Shown: positions 1 through 8,548, numbered from the stretch's first letter. The stretch: DNA of 64,000 bases from Paenibacillus_E sp964253085 (GCF_964253085.1 NZ_CAXUQH020000001.1:4774001-4838000); one strand, 5' to 3'. Numbers and translations are program-made. The notes: generated by a model not told the origin, from the sequence alone.

Positions 1-408
1 CACGTCGCGAACCATTCCTCCTCCAATCCCAGTTAGTACCGCGGCAACGATGATGGCACTTAGTGGGTGACCCATATTTGTCGCATAGAGCGCCCCTTGG
101 ATTGCGAATGCCGCTAAGCCAATTGCATCGAAGAAGGCTTCCCAGGTTTTCCACATACGAATATATTTCACAGGCATAAGGAAGACAACTGTCATCGCAA
201 ATAAAGCGATTTGAAAATACATCCCTTGCTCCCATAGAAGAACAATCGGTTTTCCGATTAGCATATTGCGAATGATCCCGCCACCAAACGCTGTAACAAG
301 ACCAAGTACATACACACCTAAGATATCATATTCCTCTTCCATCGCCACGATCGCACCACTAACTGCGAAGGCGATCGTCCCGATGATACTAAATAACTCC
401 CAGTTCAC
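1..408 (-). CDS. Partial TRIC/UPF0126 family membrane protein (3' end cut off by window)
   Basis: Codons 1-136 of a membrane protein running off the window start. The GTG start at 408 follows an AGGGG ribosome binding site 8 bases upstream and lies 17 bases after the preceding oxidoreductase stop, so the two genes are probably co-transcribed. The translation opens MNWELFSIIGTIAFAVSG and has glycine-rich hydrophobic repeats (FGGGIIRNML, GIGGGMVRDV). Two repeated units of this GGG-(I/M)-(I/V)-R kind are the hallmark of the UPF0126/TRIC (YvgT, YicG) family of small trimeric channel-like proteins. The first G-G-G-I-I-R is near residue 46, the second near residue 130. Family members are about 200 residues, so roughly one third is missing. 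The transported substrate is unknown here; family members have been linked to monovalent cations or glycine. Confidence 0.85.
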   Translation of the reverse strand, partial: MNWELFSIIGTIAFAVSGAIVAMEEEYDILGVYVLGLVTAFGGGIIRNMLIGKPIVLLWEQGMYFQIALFAMTVVFLMPVKYIRMWKTWEAFFDAIGLAAFAIQGALYATNMGHPLSAIIVAAVLTGIGGGMVRDV

Positions 409-425
409 TTGCTTGCAGCCCCTGT

Positions 426-1502
426 CTACTCGATGTCCCAGTTCAATTTCACTTCATCGCCTGTTTGCGACGAACGGTAAATCGCATCTAGGATCAAATT
501 ATTCGTATAGCCTGTCATGACAGAAGTTATCGGCTGAGAACCACTCGCGATACTGGATAAGAAATGCTGCACCATACGTGCTCGTGGATCATCATTCGCT
601 GCAGGAGCCGAAAGCTCTGTTTCCACGATTCGATCGAATTTTTCTGCAAAAAGCTTTCCTTTTGCGCCTTTCAAATACGCGCCACCTTCAGAACCTAACA
701 ACTGTACAACTGGCAAGTTATCCGTTTCAAGTAGGCCTGCCCAGCTGACATCCAAGGAAAGTGTTGCCCCATTTTCAAACTTAATCAAGGCTGTCGCTAA
801 ATCCTCAACATCAAATTTCCCTTGCCAATTCGGAGCTCCCCATGTGCCAATCCCTTGCTTACGTGGGCCAAACTCTGCATAGGTTGATCCATACACGGAA
901 ACCGGCTTTGGATTCCCCATCAAATACAAGGTTAGATCTAACATATGTACGCCAAGATCGATTAATGGACCTCCGCCTGATTTTTCCATTTGCGTAAACC
1001 ATGTTCCCCAGCCTGGAATGCCTTTACGTCTCAGATAGCTCGCTTTCGCATGATAAATGTGACCAAGCGCACCTTTCTCCACTTGCTCCTTCACAGCAAT
1101 CGACGCTGCTTCCCAACGCATTTGGTGAGGGATCATGAGAACCTTGCCCGCTTTGCGCTCTGCTTCAACAATTTGACGAGCTGAAGCTAAATCGATCGCC
1201 ATCGGCTTTTCCAGCATGACATGCTTTCCAGCCTGTAACGCTTGTACTGCAATCGGTGCATGCCACTCATTCGACACAGCAATAACGACCGCATCAATCG
1301 AAGGATCTGCTAACAATTTATCTGAATTTGCATATACCTGCTCAATGTTATGTTCTTTCGCTCTCGTTTCAGCAAGAGGCAAATATACGTCTGTCACGCC
1401 TGCAAGCTGTGCCCCTGGTATCGTTTTAAAAGTCTCCATGTGTACATTCCCGATATTTCCGGCGCCAATAATCCCAATACGAGTTGGTTTTGCTACTGTC
1501 AT
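426..1502 (-). CDS. Gfo/Idh/MocA family NAD(P)-dependent oxidoreductase
   Basis: About 358 residues. The N-terminal Rossmann fold shows GIIGAGNIGN within the first 20 residues. The EKPMA motif near residue 95 contains the lysine conserved across Gfo/Idh/MocA enzymes, and the C-terminal substrate half contains GGGPLIDLGVHMLDL, a common family signature. These enzymes oxidise or reduce sugars, inositols and related polyols in the cytosol using NAD(P); the substrate cannot be told from sequence. I chose ATG 1502 because GGAGGG (complement of 1511-1516) sits 8 bases upstream; an in-frame start further up at 1535 has no ribosome binding site. It is followed closely by the TRIC-type gene on the same strand. 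Confidence 0.9.
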   Translation of the reverse strand: MTVAKPTRIGIIGAGNIGNVHMETFKTIPGAQLAGVTDVYLPLAETRAKEHNIEQVYANSDKLLADPSIDAVVIAVSNEWHAPIAVQALQAGKHVMLEKPMAIDLASARQIVEAERKAGKVLMIPHQMRWEAASIAVKEQVEKGALGHIYHAKASYLRRKGIPGWGTWFTQMEKSGGGPLIDLGVHMLDLTLYLMGNPKPVSVYGSTYAEFGPRKQGIGTWGAPNWQGKFDVEDLATALIKFENGATLSLDVSWAGLLETDNLPVVQLLGSEGGAYLKGAKGKLFAEKFDRIVETELSAPAANDDPRARMVQHFLSSIASGSQPITSVMTGYTNNLILDAIYRSSQTGDEVKLNWDIE

Positions 1503-1758
1503 TTCTGTGACCCTCCAGAACCTGTTAGAATACAATCTTATCTATTATAAATGGGGTTAACCCTCCCCGCAACAACGAATCTGCTCCTCCAAAATTTATC
1601 TTAGCGGAACTAGCCCTGTAGCGCTATTATTCACATATAATAAATTGCTAAAACTTTTTTAATAGTTGAACGCAAACATATTTAACATTTGAAATGTATC
1701 CTAAATAGTGTAAGGCAGCAACAAAGCAGCAGTTACCGTGTAAAGGAGGGTTTTGAAT

Positions 1759-1980
1759 ATGCAAGCAAACACAATTCGTTTTAAGAATAAATCGATCCCT
1801 GTGATGAATTTTACTCATAAACGTTCCCAGATGGAGTTACTCTCAACGAAATTGAAGGAATACGAACTACATTTTGAATTTCGCAGAAAATTAAAAATGA
1901 TCTCGATGATCGAGATCATTGGTGATGTAGCTATTTTCAAATACAATGATGGTACGAAGTTGTACTTAGAAGTTTCCTAA
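1759..1980 (+). CDS. Small hypothetical protein, 73 aa
   Basis: ATG 1759 is preceded by a near-perfect AAAGGAGGG at 1742-1750 with 8-base spacing, strong support for a real gene. A TTG two codons upstream (1753) is in frame but too close to that site. The product is basic, with no signal peptide or membrane segment. The middle (FEFRRKLKMISMIEIIGD) and end (IFKYNDGTKLYLEVS) look like a small alpha/beta domain. I do not recognise the family. It converges on kapB and the two stop codons overlap by a few bases (1977-1980). Confidence 0.7.
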   Translation: MQANTIRFKNKSIPVMNFTHKRSQMELLSTKLKEYELHFEFRRKLKMISMIEIIGDVAIFKYNDGTKLYLEVS

Positions 1981-2363
1981 TTGGACGGTGGAAAATATTC
2001 TTTACTCAGCTGATCAAGCTCCTGCAGAGAGCGTCGGGCCCATGCTTCCATGTCTGACAGCTTATCGATCTGAGCCAATAGCGCTCTCTTCAGAGACACT
2101 TGGTAATCTGGCACATCACCCGCATAAGGACGAATCGTTGCAATTGGCATTAATGCAATCTCTTGATGGGATAATGCTCTTCTTTGATGAAAAAAAGCTA
2201 CGCTTGGATCCATCGGATTATGTAAATCTCCTTGTGTAGGGTGATCCTTCACGGCAAGAATACGAACAGCCGCCTTCATGCTGGAAGTCAACTCAACAAC
2301 CTCACCAAAATAAACCCCTGTTTTATACTCAGCGATAACGTGGTCTCCGATTTGAAAACTCAT
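1977..2363 (-). CDS. kapB: Kinase-associated lipoprotein B family protein (KapB)
   Basis: 128 residues, the same length as Bacillus subtilis KapB, with the family landmarks in the same order: IGDHVIAEYKTGVYFGEV at the N-terminus, VKDHPTQGDLHNP, AFFHQRRALSHQE and a C-terminal YAGDVPDYQVSLKRALL. In B. subtilis KapB is needed for the sporulation sensor kinase KinB to feed the Spo0A phosphorelay, so sporulation signalling is the likely role, though no kinB is in this window. No lipobox is visible in this version, so lipoprotein status is doubtful. It follows a thioredoxin-like gene with a 14-base gap and is probably in the same operon. Confidence 0.85.
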   Translation of the reverse strand: MSFQIGDHVIAEYKTGVYFGEVVELTSSMKAAVRILAVKDHPTQGDLHNPMDPSVAFFHQRRALSHQEIALMPIATIRPYAGDVPDYQVSLKRALLAQIDKLSDMEAWARRSLQELDQLSKEYFPPSN

Positions 2364-2377
2364 CGTATACTCAACTC

Positions 2378-2701
2378 CTATTCTTGTTCTACTAATGGCA
2401 TTAGTCTGCGGTATAGCTCATCCACGGATTGCATCCGATACAGATATTGCTTCTCTTTCCCTGGTTCGATCATGACAATGCATGGGACACTTGCAATTTG
2501 CCATTCTTGGCTGATTTGAGGCAGAAAATTAATATTACATTTCACTAACGGCAAGTTGGGCTTCATCGTCAGAATAATGTCCAGCATGCGCTCTGTTACT
2601 TTGCAGGTGCCACATAACGGCGTGTACATAAAGACAGCGAATGATTCTTCGCGAGCTTGATTAACTTTATCCTGAAGCTCTTTTTGAAATAACTCTTGCA
2701 T
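2378..2701 (-). CDS. Thioredoxin-like protein (YtpP type)
   Basis: 107 residues with a thioredoxin fold. The active-site motif CGTC lies in TPLCGTCKVTERML near residue 30, after an FAVFMYTP strand, and the cis-proline region reads IASVPCIVMIEPG near residue 70. The general role is cytosolic dithiol/disulfide exchange; the partner is unknown. The motif is CGTC rather than CGPC, as in the small YtpP-like thioredoxins of Bacillales. It starts two bases after the stop of the upstream gene (2704) and lies 14 bases before kapB, suggesting a three-gene unit. Confidence 0.85.
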   Translation of the reverse strand: MQELFQKELQDKVNQAREESFAVFMYTPLCGTCKVTERMLDIILTMKPNLPLVKCNINFLPQISQEWQIASVPCIVMIEPGKEKQYLYRMQSVDELYRRLMPLVEQE

Positions 2702-2703
2702 CC

Positions 2704-3222
2704 TTATGCCCCTCTTTCATCCAACCACACTAAGCTTTCAAACGCATAGTCGATTAGATCGGAAAAGTCATCGAGATGGCTCTCATCAATTTTGCGTCCA
2801 AAGGATAACGTAATGAGATTGCGGTATTCCTCTGGTTGTTCCCCATATAGATACGAAATTTGCTGGGTAATACGCGGACGTTGCTCCCAAATGGCGTTCA
2901 ATTGTGCTTCGATCATCGGGCAATCTATTTCGGGATCGTTCACATACGTATGAAGCTTAATTAACAGCGTGCACCCAGGTTTAGCCGTAGGATTTTCTAG
3001 AATTTCAGCTGCCAAATCACTCAAATGCACATGTAAGTGAATTTCCGCTTTATTCGGCAATCCCACTTGTCTAGCAAATTCAATAGCAAATGTGCGAGAC
3101 ATCGAGGACAAGTTAATTAAATCTTCTCTTCGTGTTATGATGATTTTACCTTCCAAATCCAAATCATAGACGGCCCCTTCGAGCACTACTTTGATATTGT
3201 CATAGATCGTTGGATCAAACAT
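2704..3222 (-). CDS. Conserved hypothetical cytosolic protein, 172 aa
   Basis: An acidic, soluble 172-residue protein with no signal or membrane segment. ATG 3222 has an AAGAAGGTGTG-like ribosome binding site upstream. The middle contains EIHLHVHLSDLAAEI and a run of short hydrophobic strands; the C-terminus (ESHLDDFSDLIDYAFESLVWLDERG) is helical and acidic. I do not recognise a named family. Being first in a probable operon with a thioredoxin-like protein and kapB suggests a housekeeping or sporulation-linked role in Bacillales. It is divergent from the small basic gene starting at 3297. Confidence 0.75.
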   Translation of the reverse strand: MFDPTIYDNIKVVLEGAVYDLDLEGKIIITRREDLINLSSMSRTFAIEFARQVGLPNKAEIHLHVHLSDLAAEILENPTAKPGCTLLIKLHTYVNDPEIDCPMIEAQLNAIWEQRPRITQQISYLYGEQPEEYRNLITLSFGRKIDESHLDDFSDLIDYAFESLVWLDERGA

Positions 3223-3296
3223 CCCTCACACACCTTCTTTCATCTTTTCTTTGATTCGATTATACTATGGATATACCATGTAAAGAAGGTGTTCTT

Positions 3297-3518
3297 ATGT
3301 CAGACAAGCCTCAAGACCAGCAAGCCGACCAGGTCGAACCACAAGGTGTCAAAAAAGTCAGCTTAGCCGACGCGATCAAAGCCAAACTAGCTCAGAAACA
3401 AGCGGATCAAGCCGCAGCGCGCGCTAACCCCAAAGCAGCTGGAAATAGCAATCAAACAGCGAAAAGCCAAATGACCAAAAAAGTAAATAACCAACGCCGT
3501 CGCACTGGCGGCAGCTAG
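3297..3518 (+). CDS. Small low-complexity Lys/Gln/Ala-rich protein, 73 aa
   Basis: ATG 3297 (MSDKPQDQQADQ) follows AAGAAGGTG; an upstream in-frame ATG at 3267 lacks a site. The product is hydrophilic and probably disordered: an acidic Gln/Asp N-terminus, a helical Lys/Ala/Gln middle (KAKLAQKQADQAAARANPK) and a very basic end (KKVNNQRRRTGGS). That composition suggests nucleic-acid or ribosome contact, or a spore-associated small protein, but no family is recognised. A strong bidirectional terminator follows at once. Confidence 0.65.
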   Translation: MSDKPQDQQADQVEPQGVKKVSLADAIKAKLAQKQADQAAARANPKAAGNSNQTAKSQMTKKVNNQRRRTGGS

Positions 3519-3540
3519 ACAACACTTTGTGTAGCTAAAA

Positions 3541-3572
3541 GCGCCCTGAAAGTAACACTTCAGGGCGCTTTT
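3541..3572. terminator. Bidirectional intrinsic terminator
   Basis: Perfect 10-bp stem GCGCCCTGAA / TTCAGGGCGC with an 8-base loop, an A-run on the left (3537-3540) and a T-run on the right (3569-3572). It separates the small plus-strand gene from the convergent ABC-F gene and can serve both strands. Confidence 0.9.
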
Positions 3573-3583
3573 CACTTTATTTC

Positions 3584-5197
3584 TTACGCGTAATGAATTT
3601 CGCGCTGTTTTTTCACATCTTCGCTTTCCAAATACTCATCATACGTAAACATTTTATCGATGAGACCTTTTGGCGTAAGCTCCATAACGCGATTAGCAAT
3701 TGTTTGGATGAACTGATGGTCATGGGATACAAATAGGATCGTACAGTCAGTATCAACAAGCCCATTGTTTAGCGCCGTGATAGACTCCAAATCCAAATGG
3801 TTGGTAGGCTCATCAAGGATCAATACGTTGGCTCCGCTTAGCATCATTTTGGAGAACATGCAACGCACTTTCTCTCCTCCGGAAAGCACATTCGCTTTCT
3901 TCAACGCTTCTTCACCAGAGAACAACATGCGCCCTAGGAATCCGCGTAGGAATGACTCATCTTGATCCTTGGAGTACTGACGAAGCCAGTCTACCAATGT
4001 CAAATCAGAGTTGAAATAATCTTGGCTGTCTTTCGGGAAGTAAGCTTGAGAAGTAGTGATCCCCCACGCAAATGTACCACTGTCTGCTTCCATTTCGCCC
4101 ATCAAAATTTTGAACAGCGTCGTTTTCGCAATTCCATCAATGCCAACGAAAGCAACTTTATCGCCTTTATTAATCGTAAAGGTTACGTTATTTAATACTT
4201 GAACACCATCAATTGTTTTGGAAATTCCTTCAACAGCAAGCAACTGCTTGCCCGCTTCACGCTCACCTTTGAAGTGAATGAACGGATATTTACGGCTGGA
4301 TGGACGAATATCTTCAAGCGTAAGCTTCTCCAACTGCTTTTTACGGGAAGTCGCTTGCTTGGATTTGGAGGCATTCGCACTAAAACGTGCGATAAACGCT
4401 TCGAGCTCTTTACGTTTTTCTTCGGTCTTCTTATTCGCATCACGCGTCAAACGAAGAGCCAATTGACTGGACTCATACCACCAGTCGTAGTTACCGACGT
4501 ACATTTGGATTTTACCAAAGTCGATATCTGCGATATGGGTACATACTTGGTTCAGGAAGTGACGGTCATGTGATACGACGATAACAGTGCCTTCGAAACG
4601 GGACAAGAAGTGCTCCAGCCAACGAATGGACTCTAAGTTCAAATGGTTGGTAGGCTCATCGAGTAAAAGAATATTTGGGTTACCGAATAAAGCTTGTGCC
4701 AAGAGCACGCGAACTTTTTCGTTACCATCAAGATCCTTCATTTTCGTGTCATGCATGGATGTTGAAATACCAAGACCGATCAAAAGCTCTGCTGCGTCGG
4801 ACTCTGCTTGCCAGCCGTCTAGATCTTGGAATTCGCCTTCAAGCTCAGCAGCTCTCATGCCATCTTCTTCGGAGAAATCAGCTTTTGCATACAAAGCATC
4901 TTTCTCTTCCATGATTTTGAACAAACGGGCATGACCCATAACAACAGTTTTCAAAACTTCAATTTCATCAAATTCGTAATGGTTCTGTTTCAGAACAGCC
5001 ATACGCTCGCCTGGTGTAATGTTAACTTCGCCTGTGTTAGGCTCGATCTCACCGGAAAGAATTTTGAGGAAAGTCGATTTACCTGCACCATTTGCTCCGA
5101 TCAAGCCGTAGCAATTTCCTGGTGTGAATTTAATATTGGCGTCTTCGAATAGGGCTCTCTTGCCGTAACGAAGCGTCACGTTATTTACACTAATCAT
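3584..5197 (-). CDS. ykpA: ABC-F family ATPase, YkpA/YbiT type
   Basis: 537 residues with two ABC ATPase domains and no membrane segments, joined by the charged linker typical of ABC-F proteins (about residues 230-310). Domain 1 has Walker A GANGAGKST and the helical DEPTNHLNLESIRWLEHFL; domain 2 has LSGGEKVR and DEPTNHLDLES. The second P-loop reads GIDGIAKTT, with Ala where the usual Gly precedes the Lys. I believe this is common in the YkpA/YbiT subgroup, but I cannot check. ABC-F proteins act on the ribosome rather than in transport. Length and the YFPKDS stretch fit YkpA. The leader between this gene and the next ABC-F gene holds an inverted-repeat element. Confidence 0.9.
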   Translation of the reverse strand: MISVNNVTLRYGKRALFEDANIKFTPGNCYGLIGANGAGKSTFLKILSGEIEPNTGEVNITPGERMAVLKQNHYEFDEIEVLKTVVMGHARLFKIMEEKDALYAKADFSEEDGMRAAELEGEFQDLDGWQAESDAAELLIGLGISTSMHDTKMKDLDGNEKVRVLLAQALFGNPNILLLDEPTNHLNLESIRWLEHFLSRFEGTVIVVSHDRHFLNQVCTHIADIDFGKIQMYVGNYDWWYESSQLALRLTRDANKKTEEKRKELEAFIARFSANASKSKQATSRKKQLEKLTLEDIRPSSRKYPFIHFKGEREAGKQLLAVEGISKTIDGVQVLNNVTFTINKGDKVAFVGIDGIAKTTLFKILMGEMEADSGTFAWGITTSQAYFPKDSQDYFNSDLTLVDWLRQYSKDQDESFLRGFLGRMLFSGEEALKKANVLSGGEKVRCMFSKMMLSGANVLILDEPTNHLDLESITALNNGLVDTDCTILFVSHDHQFIQTIANRVMELTPKGLIDKMFTYDEYLESEDVKKQREIHYA

Positions 5198-5240
5198 GGG
5201 GTCTATATACCTACCTTTATAATATTTTATCTTAATACGT

Positions 5241-5406
5241 GTTCAAAAAGTCGGGTTTTCAGCACCGAGAAAGTTGCCAGAACCTGAAGAAGGAGGAGCG
5301 GAGTGTAGCAAAACTACATGGCTACCTGCCTTCGAAGGTGAAAGCAAGATTCGATGTCGAATTGACTTCTTGGCTATCTTCGTAATCAAAAACCGACTTT
5401 TTGAAC
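5241..5406. mobile_element. MITE-like element with 19-bp terminal inverted repeats
   Basis: The left end GTTCAAAAAGTCGGGTTTT (5241-5259) and the right end (5388-5406) are reverse complements over 19 bp with one mismatch, enclosing about 166 bp with no open reading frame of note. The element fills the gap between two ABC-F genes. Short length, terminal inverted repeats and no coding capacity fit a miniature inverted-repeat transposable element or a structured intergenic repeat. I see no convincing target-site duplication and no second copy in this window. It could also fold as a long hairpin RNA from either strand. Confidence 0.65.
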
Positions 5407-5417
5407 TTCCTCTTCTA

Positions 5418-7373
5418 TCATAACTTATTTCGTTCTATTTCTTCTACTAACTCTGATAAATAAGTCCATCTTTCCATTGCAGCCTCAAGCTCCGCAGCGG
5501 TTTGTTGCTCTTGTTCATAAAGATCACGTGCGAGATCGAAGTTACTTCCAGAGTTTTCGATTTGCTTTTTCAAGCTGTCGACTTTGTCCTCCAAAGTAGC
5601 AATTGTATTCTCGATTTCGTCCCATTCCTTCTGTTCTTTAAACGAAAGCTTCTTCGGCCGATTCGTGGCTGGAGCAGAGCTTGCACTTGAAGGAGTAGAA
5701 GCAGTACTGCCGCTAGTCATCTTCGAGCTCGCTTGGCGCACGATTTCTTTCCGTGCTTGCTCCGCCTCTTCTTGTTCCCGTTTATCTTCCAAATAGTCGG
5801 AATACGTTCCTATGAACGGTTCGATCCCACCATTCCCGTCGAATGCAAATAAATGCGTCACGGTTCGATCCAAAAAGTAACGGTCATGGGAAACCGTAAT
5901 AACAGCCCCGGAGAATTGATCTAGATAATCTTCCAGTATCGTCAAAGTTTGGATGTCCAAGTCATTGGTCGGCTCATCGAGAAGCAAAACATTCGGTTCG
6001 CCCATTAGTGTGCGTAACAAATAAAGTCTACGGCGCTCTCCACCCGAGAGTTTGCCGATTGGCGACCACTGCAAATTAGGAGAGAATAAGAAGCGTTCAA
6101 GCATCTGTGCGGCCGAAATGGTTTCACCATCCGACGTGCGAATCTGCTCCGCGGCTTCCTTGATATATTCGATCACGCGCATCTTCTCGTCCATTTCGAC
6201 GTTTTCTTGTGTGTAGTACGCCAACTTCACCGTAGTGCCGGTCTCGATCGTGCCGCTGTCGGGCTGAATGCGCCCGGCGAGCATATTAAGCAGCGTCGAC
6301 TTGCCGCTGCCGTTCGGACCAATGATGCCGAGACGATCCTTCGGCATCACAATGTAGCTGAAGCCGCTGAGCAGCTGCTTCCCGCCTGAGAAAGACTTGG
6401 TGATGTCGCCAAGCTCCATCACCTTCTTGCCAAGGCGGCTGCCAGCCAGCGCCATGTCGAGCTTGTCAGCGGAACCGTCCACCTTGCGGTCCCTTAATTC
6501 CTCGGCGCGGTTAATACGCGCCTTCTGTTTCGTCGTGCGCGCCTTCGCGCCGCGACGGAGCCAGGCCAGCTCGCGGCGGAGGAGATTCTGCCGCTTGTCT
6601 TCACTAGCGGCTTCGGAATCCATCCGCTCCGCCTTCTTCTCGAGGAACCACTCGTAGTTCCCCTCATAGCTGTAGATCTTGCCCCGGTCCAGCTCCAGAA
6701 TGCGGGTGGTGACCCGCTCTAGGAAGTACCGGTCATGGGTAACGAGCAGCAAAGCGCCGCGCCATTTGCTGAGGAACTCCTCGAGCCAGATGGCTGTCTC
6801 GTTATCAATATGGTTCGTCGGCTCATCGAGGATGAGCAGATCGGCGGGCTGAATGAGCACGCGCGCCATGGCGACGCGTTTGCGCTGACCACCGGACAGC
6901 TGGCCGACGGGCTTGTCGAACTCGCTGATGCCGAGCTTCATCAGCACGGTTTTGGCCAAGGTGCTGGCTTCCCAGGCACCTTGCTCATCCATGCGCGCCT
7001 GAGCAGAGAACAGGCGCGATTGTTTCTTCTCGTTGGAGGCGTCCAGCTCCAAGTCGGCAAGGGCCAGCTCATAGTCGCGCAGCGTCTTCATGAGCGGCGA
7101 ATCGCCGTGGAATACTTGCTCAAGCACCGTGGAGTTCGGATCGAACTCTGGGTTTTGCGGCAAGTATTCCACGCGGAAATGGTTCGCGTGCACGAGCTTG
7201 CCGCGATCTGGGGATTCCAGACCCGCCAGCATCTTCAGCAGCGTGGACTTGCCTGTGCCGTTCACGCCGATGAGGCCAATGCGCTGCTTCTCGTTCAGGG
7301 TGAACGAGATATCATCGAAAAGCACTTTGTCGCCGTAGGTTTTGGTTATATCGACTGCGCTTAAAATATTCAT
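5418..7373 (-). CDS. ABC-F family ATPase, Uup/YfmR type, with C-terminal coiled coil
   Basis: 651 residues. Two ABC domains: Walker A GVNGTGKST and GPNGSGKST, signatures LSGGQRKRVAMAR and LSGGERRRLYLL, Walker B LILDEPTNHID and LLLDEPTNDLD. The basic linker LAWLRRGAKARTTKQKARI lies between them near residue 270, and a long charged coiled coil (about 570-651) forms the Uup-type C-terminal domain. Uup/YfmR proteins bind ribosomes and help translation through difficult sequences. The ATG at 7373 overlaps the stop of the upstream peptidase gene (ATGA), implying translational coupling. About 6200-7130 is markedly richer in G+C than the rest of the gene. Confidence 0.9.
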   Translation of the reverse strand: MNILSAVDITKTYGDKVLFDDISFTLNEKQRIGLIGVNGTGKSTLLKMLAGLESPDRGKLVHANHFRVEYLPQNPEFDPNSTVLEQVFHGDSPLMKTLRDYELALADLELDASNEKKQSRLFSAQARMDEQGAWEASTLAKTVLMKLGISEFDKPVGQLSGGQRKRVAMARVLIQPADLLILDEPTNHIDNETAIWLEEFLSKWRGALLLVTHDRYFLERVTTRILELDRGKIYSYEGNYEWFLEKKAERMDSEAASEDKRQNLLRRELAWLRRGAKARTTKQKARINRAEELRDRKVDGSADKLDMALAGSRLGKKVMELGDITKSFSGGKQLLSGFSYIVMPKDRLGIIGPNGSGKSTLLNMLAGRIQPDSGTIETGTTVKLAYYTQENVEMDEKMRVIEYIKEAAEQIRTSDGETISAAQMLERFLFSPNLQWSPIGKLSGGERRRLYLLRTLMGEPNVLLLDEPTNDLDIQTLTILEDYLDQFSGAVITVSHDRYFLDRTVTHLFAFDGNGGIEPFIGTYSDYLEDKREQEEAEQARKEIVRQASSKMTSGSTASTPSSASSAPATNRPKKLSFKEQKEWDEIENTIATLEDKVDSLKKQIENSGSNFDLARDLYEQEQQTAAELEAAMERWTYLSELVEEIERNKL

Positions 7374-8419
7374 CCTTGCACCGGCTCCTGGATGTACGCG
7401 GCAAGAAGGGCTGCTGTATTCACTACAGCATCCATATGCGTTCGCTCCATGCTATGTGACGCATGAACTCCAGGCCCTATTAGCGCCGCACGAATGTCAC
7501 GGCCGCCTCTCAATGCTGCCGATGCATCCGAACCATAGCGCGGATAAATATCAACTGCATAGCCAATTTCCAACTTCTCAGCATGCTCGATCATTTTTGA
7601 AGTCATCGCAAAATCATATGGGCCCGAGGAATCCTTGGCACAAATAGAAACATCTCGCTCACTGCCGCTCAAATCATCACCAAGCGCCCCCATATCTACA
7701 GCAATAAAGTCTGTAATATCCTCAGGGATAAATGAGGAGCCATGACCAACTTCTTCGTAGTTGGAGAAGAACAGCTTGATTGTATAATGAGGCTGTAAAC
7801 CTTGTTCTCTGATCAGCTTAAGAAGTCCGAATAGCGACGCTACGCTCGCTTTATCATCCAAATGACGCGATTTTACAAAACCATTCTCCTTCACCTGGAC
7901 ACGCGGATCGAAAGAAATGAAATCGCCAACACGGATTCCGAGTGCCTGCACATCTTTTTTTGAGCTAACAAGCTCGTCAATGCGGACTTCCATATTCGCT
8001 TCATCGCGCTTATACTCACGCGCGTCCTCGTAAACATGAACAGAAGGTCTCGACGTAAGGATGGTTCCATCAAATACTTGCTCATCACGCGTATGAATTT
8101 GCACATACTCATTCTCAATCGCACCCATCATAAACCCGCCAAGTGACGTAATTTTCAACGTGCCATTCTCTTTAATTGAACGAACCATAGCACCGAGAGT
8201 GTCTACGTGCGCAGAAATGCCAATTACGCGATCAGAACTAACACCTGGAATGGTCACAATGCCGCAGCCTTTATTCGTATAAGAAAGCTCAAAGCCAAGC
8301 TTACTGACTTCTAGCTCTACTTTTTGCATAATGTGATGCGTATACCCTGTTGGACTAGGAGTCCGCAGCAGCATTTCTAGAACTTCTATCATGTAAGCTC
8401 TATTTAATTTAGACTTCAC
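7370..8419 (-). CDS. M42 family metallopeptidase (glutamyl aminopeptidase/FrvX-like)
   Basis: 349 residues with the expected dinuclear-zinc layout of M42 enzymes: GISAHVDTLG (His, Asp) near residue 67, HLDDKAS near 186, the catalytic pair in NYEEVGHG near 220, AVDMGA near 240 and a late His in GVHASHSME near 325. These are cytosolic tetrahedral aminopeptidases or deacylases; the true substrate is often unassigned. GTG 8419 is preceded by GGAGAGG. The gene lies about 50 bases downstream of a large structured terminator and overlaps the next ABC-F gene by four bases. Confidence 0.88.
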   Translation of the reverse strand: MKSKLNRAYMIEVLEMLLRTPSPTGYTHHIMQKVELEVSKLGFELSYTNKGCGIVTIPGVSSDRVIGISAHVDTLGAMVRSIKENGTLKITSLGGFMMGAIENEYVQIHTRDEQVFDGTILTSRPSVHVYEDAREYKRDEANMEVRIDELVSSKKDVQALGIRVGDFISFDPRVQVKENGFVKSRHLDDKASVASLFGLLKLIREQGLQPHYTIKLFFSNYEEVGHGSSFIPEDITDFIAVDMGALGDDLSGSERDVSICAKDSSGPYDFAMTSKMIEHAEKLEIGYAVDIYPRYGSDASAALRGGRDIRAALIGPGVHASHSMERTHMDAVVNTAALLAAYIQEPVQG

Positions 8420-8466
8420 TTGGATTCCTCTCCCATGTCTATGTAAATTCGTATTGCGCTAAACAC

Positions 8467-8548
8467 ACAAAAAACAGTGCAGCCTAAGAATTTTCGCTAG
8501 TGCCTGACAACGTCAAGAACGAGCCTCTTCTAAGGATACTACACTGTT
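8467..8548 (-). terminator. Complex branched intrinsic terminator (possible structured RNA)
   Basis: On the minus strand a long outer stem (8473-8482 with 8539-8548, one mismatch) continues into an inner stem (8483-8490 with 8528-8535). A small internal hairpin (GACGTTGTC type) sits inside, and a U-run follows. It lies between the Dabb gene stop and the M42 gene. The fold is more elaborate than a simple terminator, so a small RNA or cis-regulatory leader is also possible. Confidence 0.6.

Noticed and set aside
1540..1580. Palindrome GGGGTTAACCC as a terminator
   Set aside because: Stem is short and lacks a T-run in either direction; left unassigned.
6735..7364. 209-aa plus-strand open frame
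   Set aside because: Antisense shadow of the Uup-like ABC-F gene in a GC-rich patch; no ribosome binding site and no recognisable domain.
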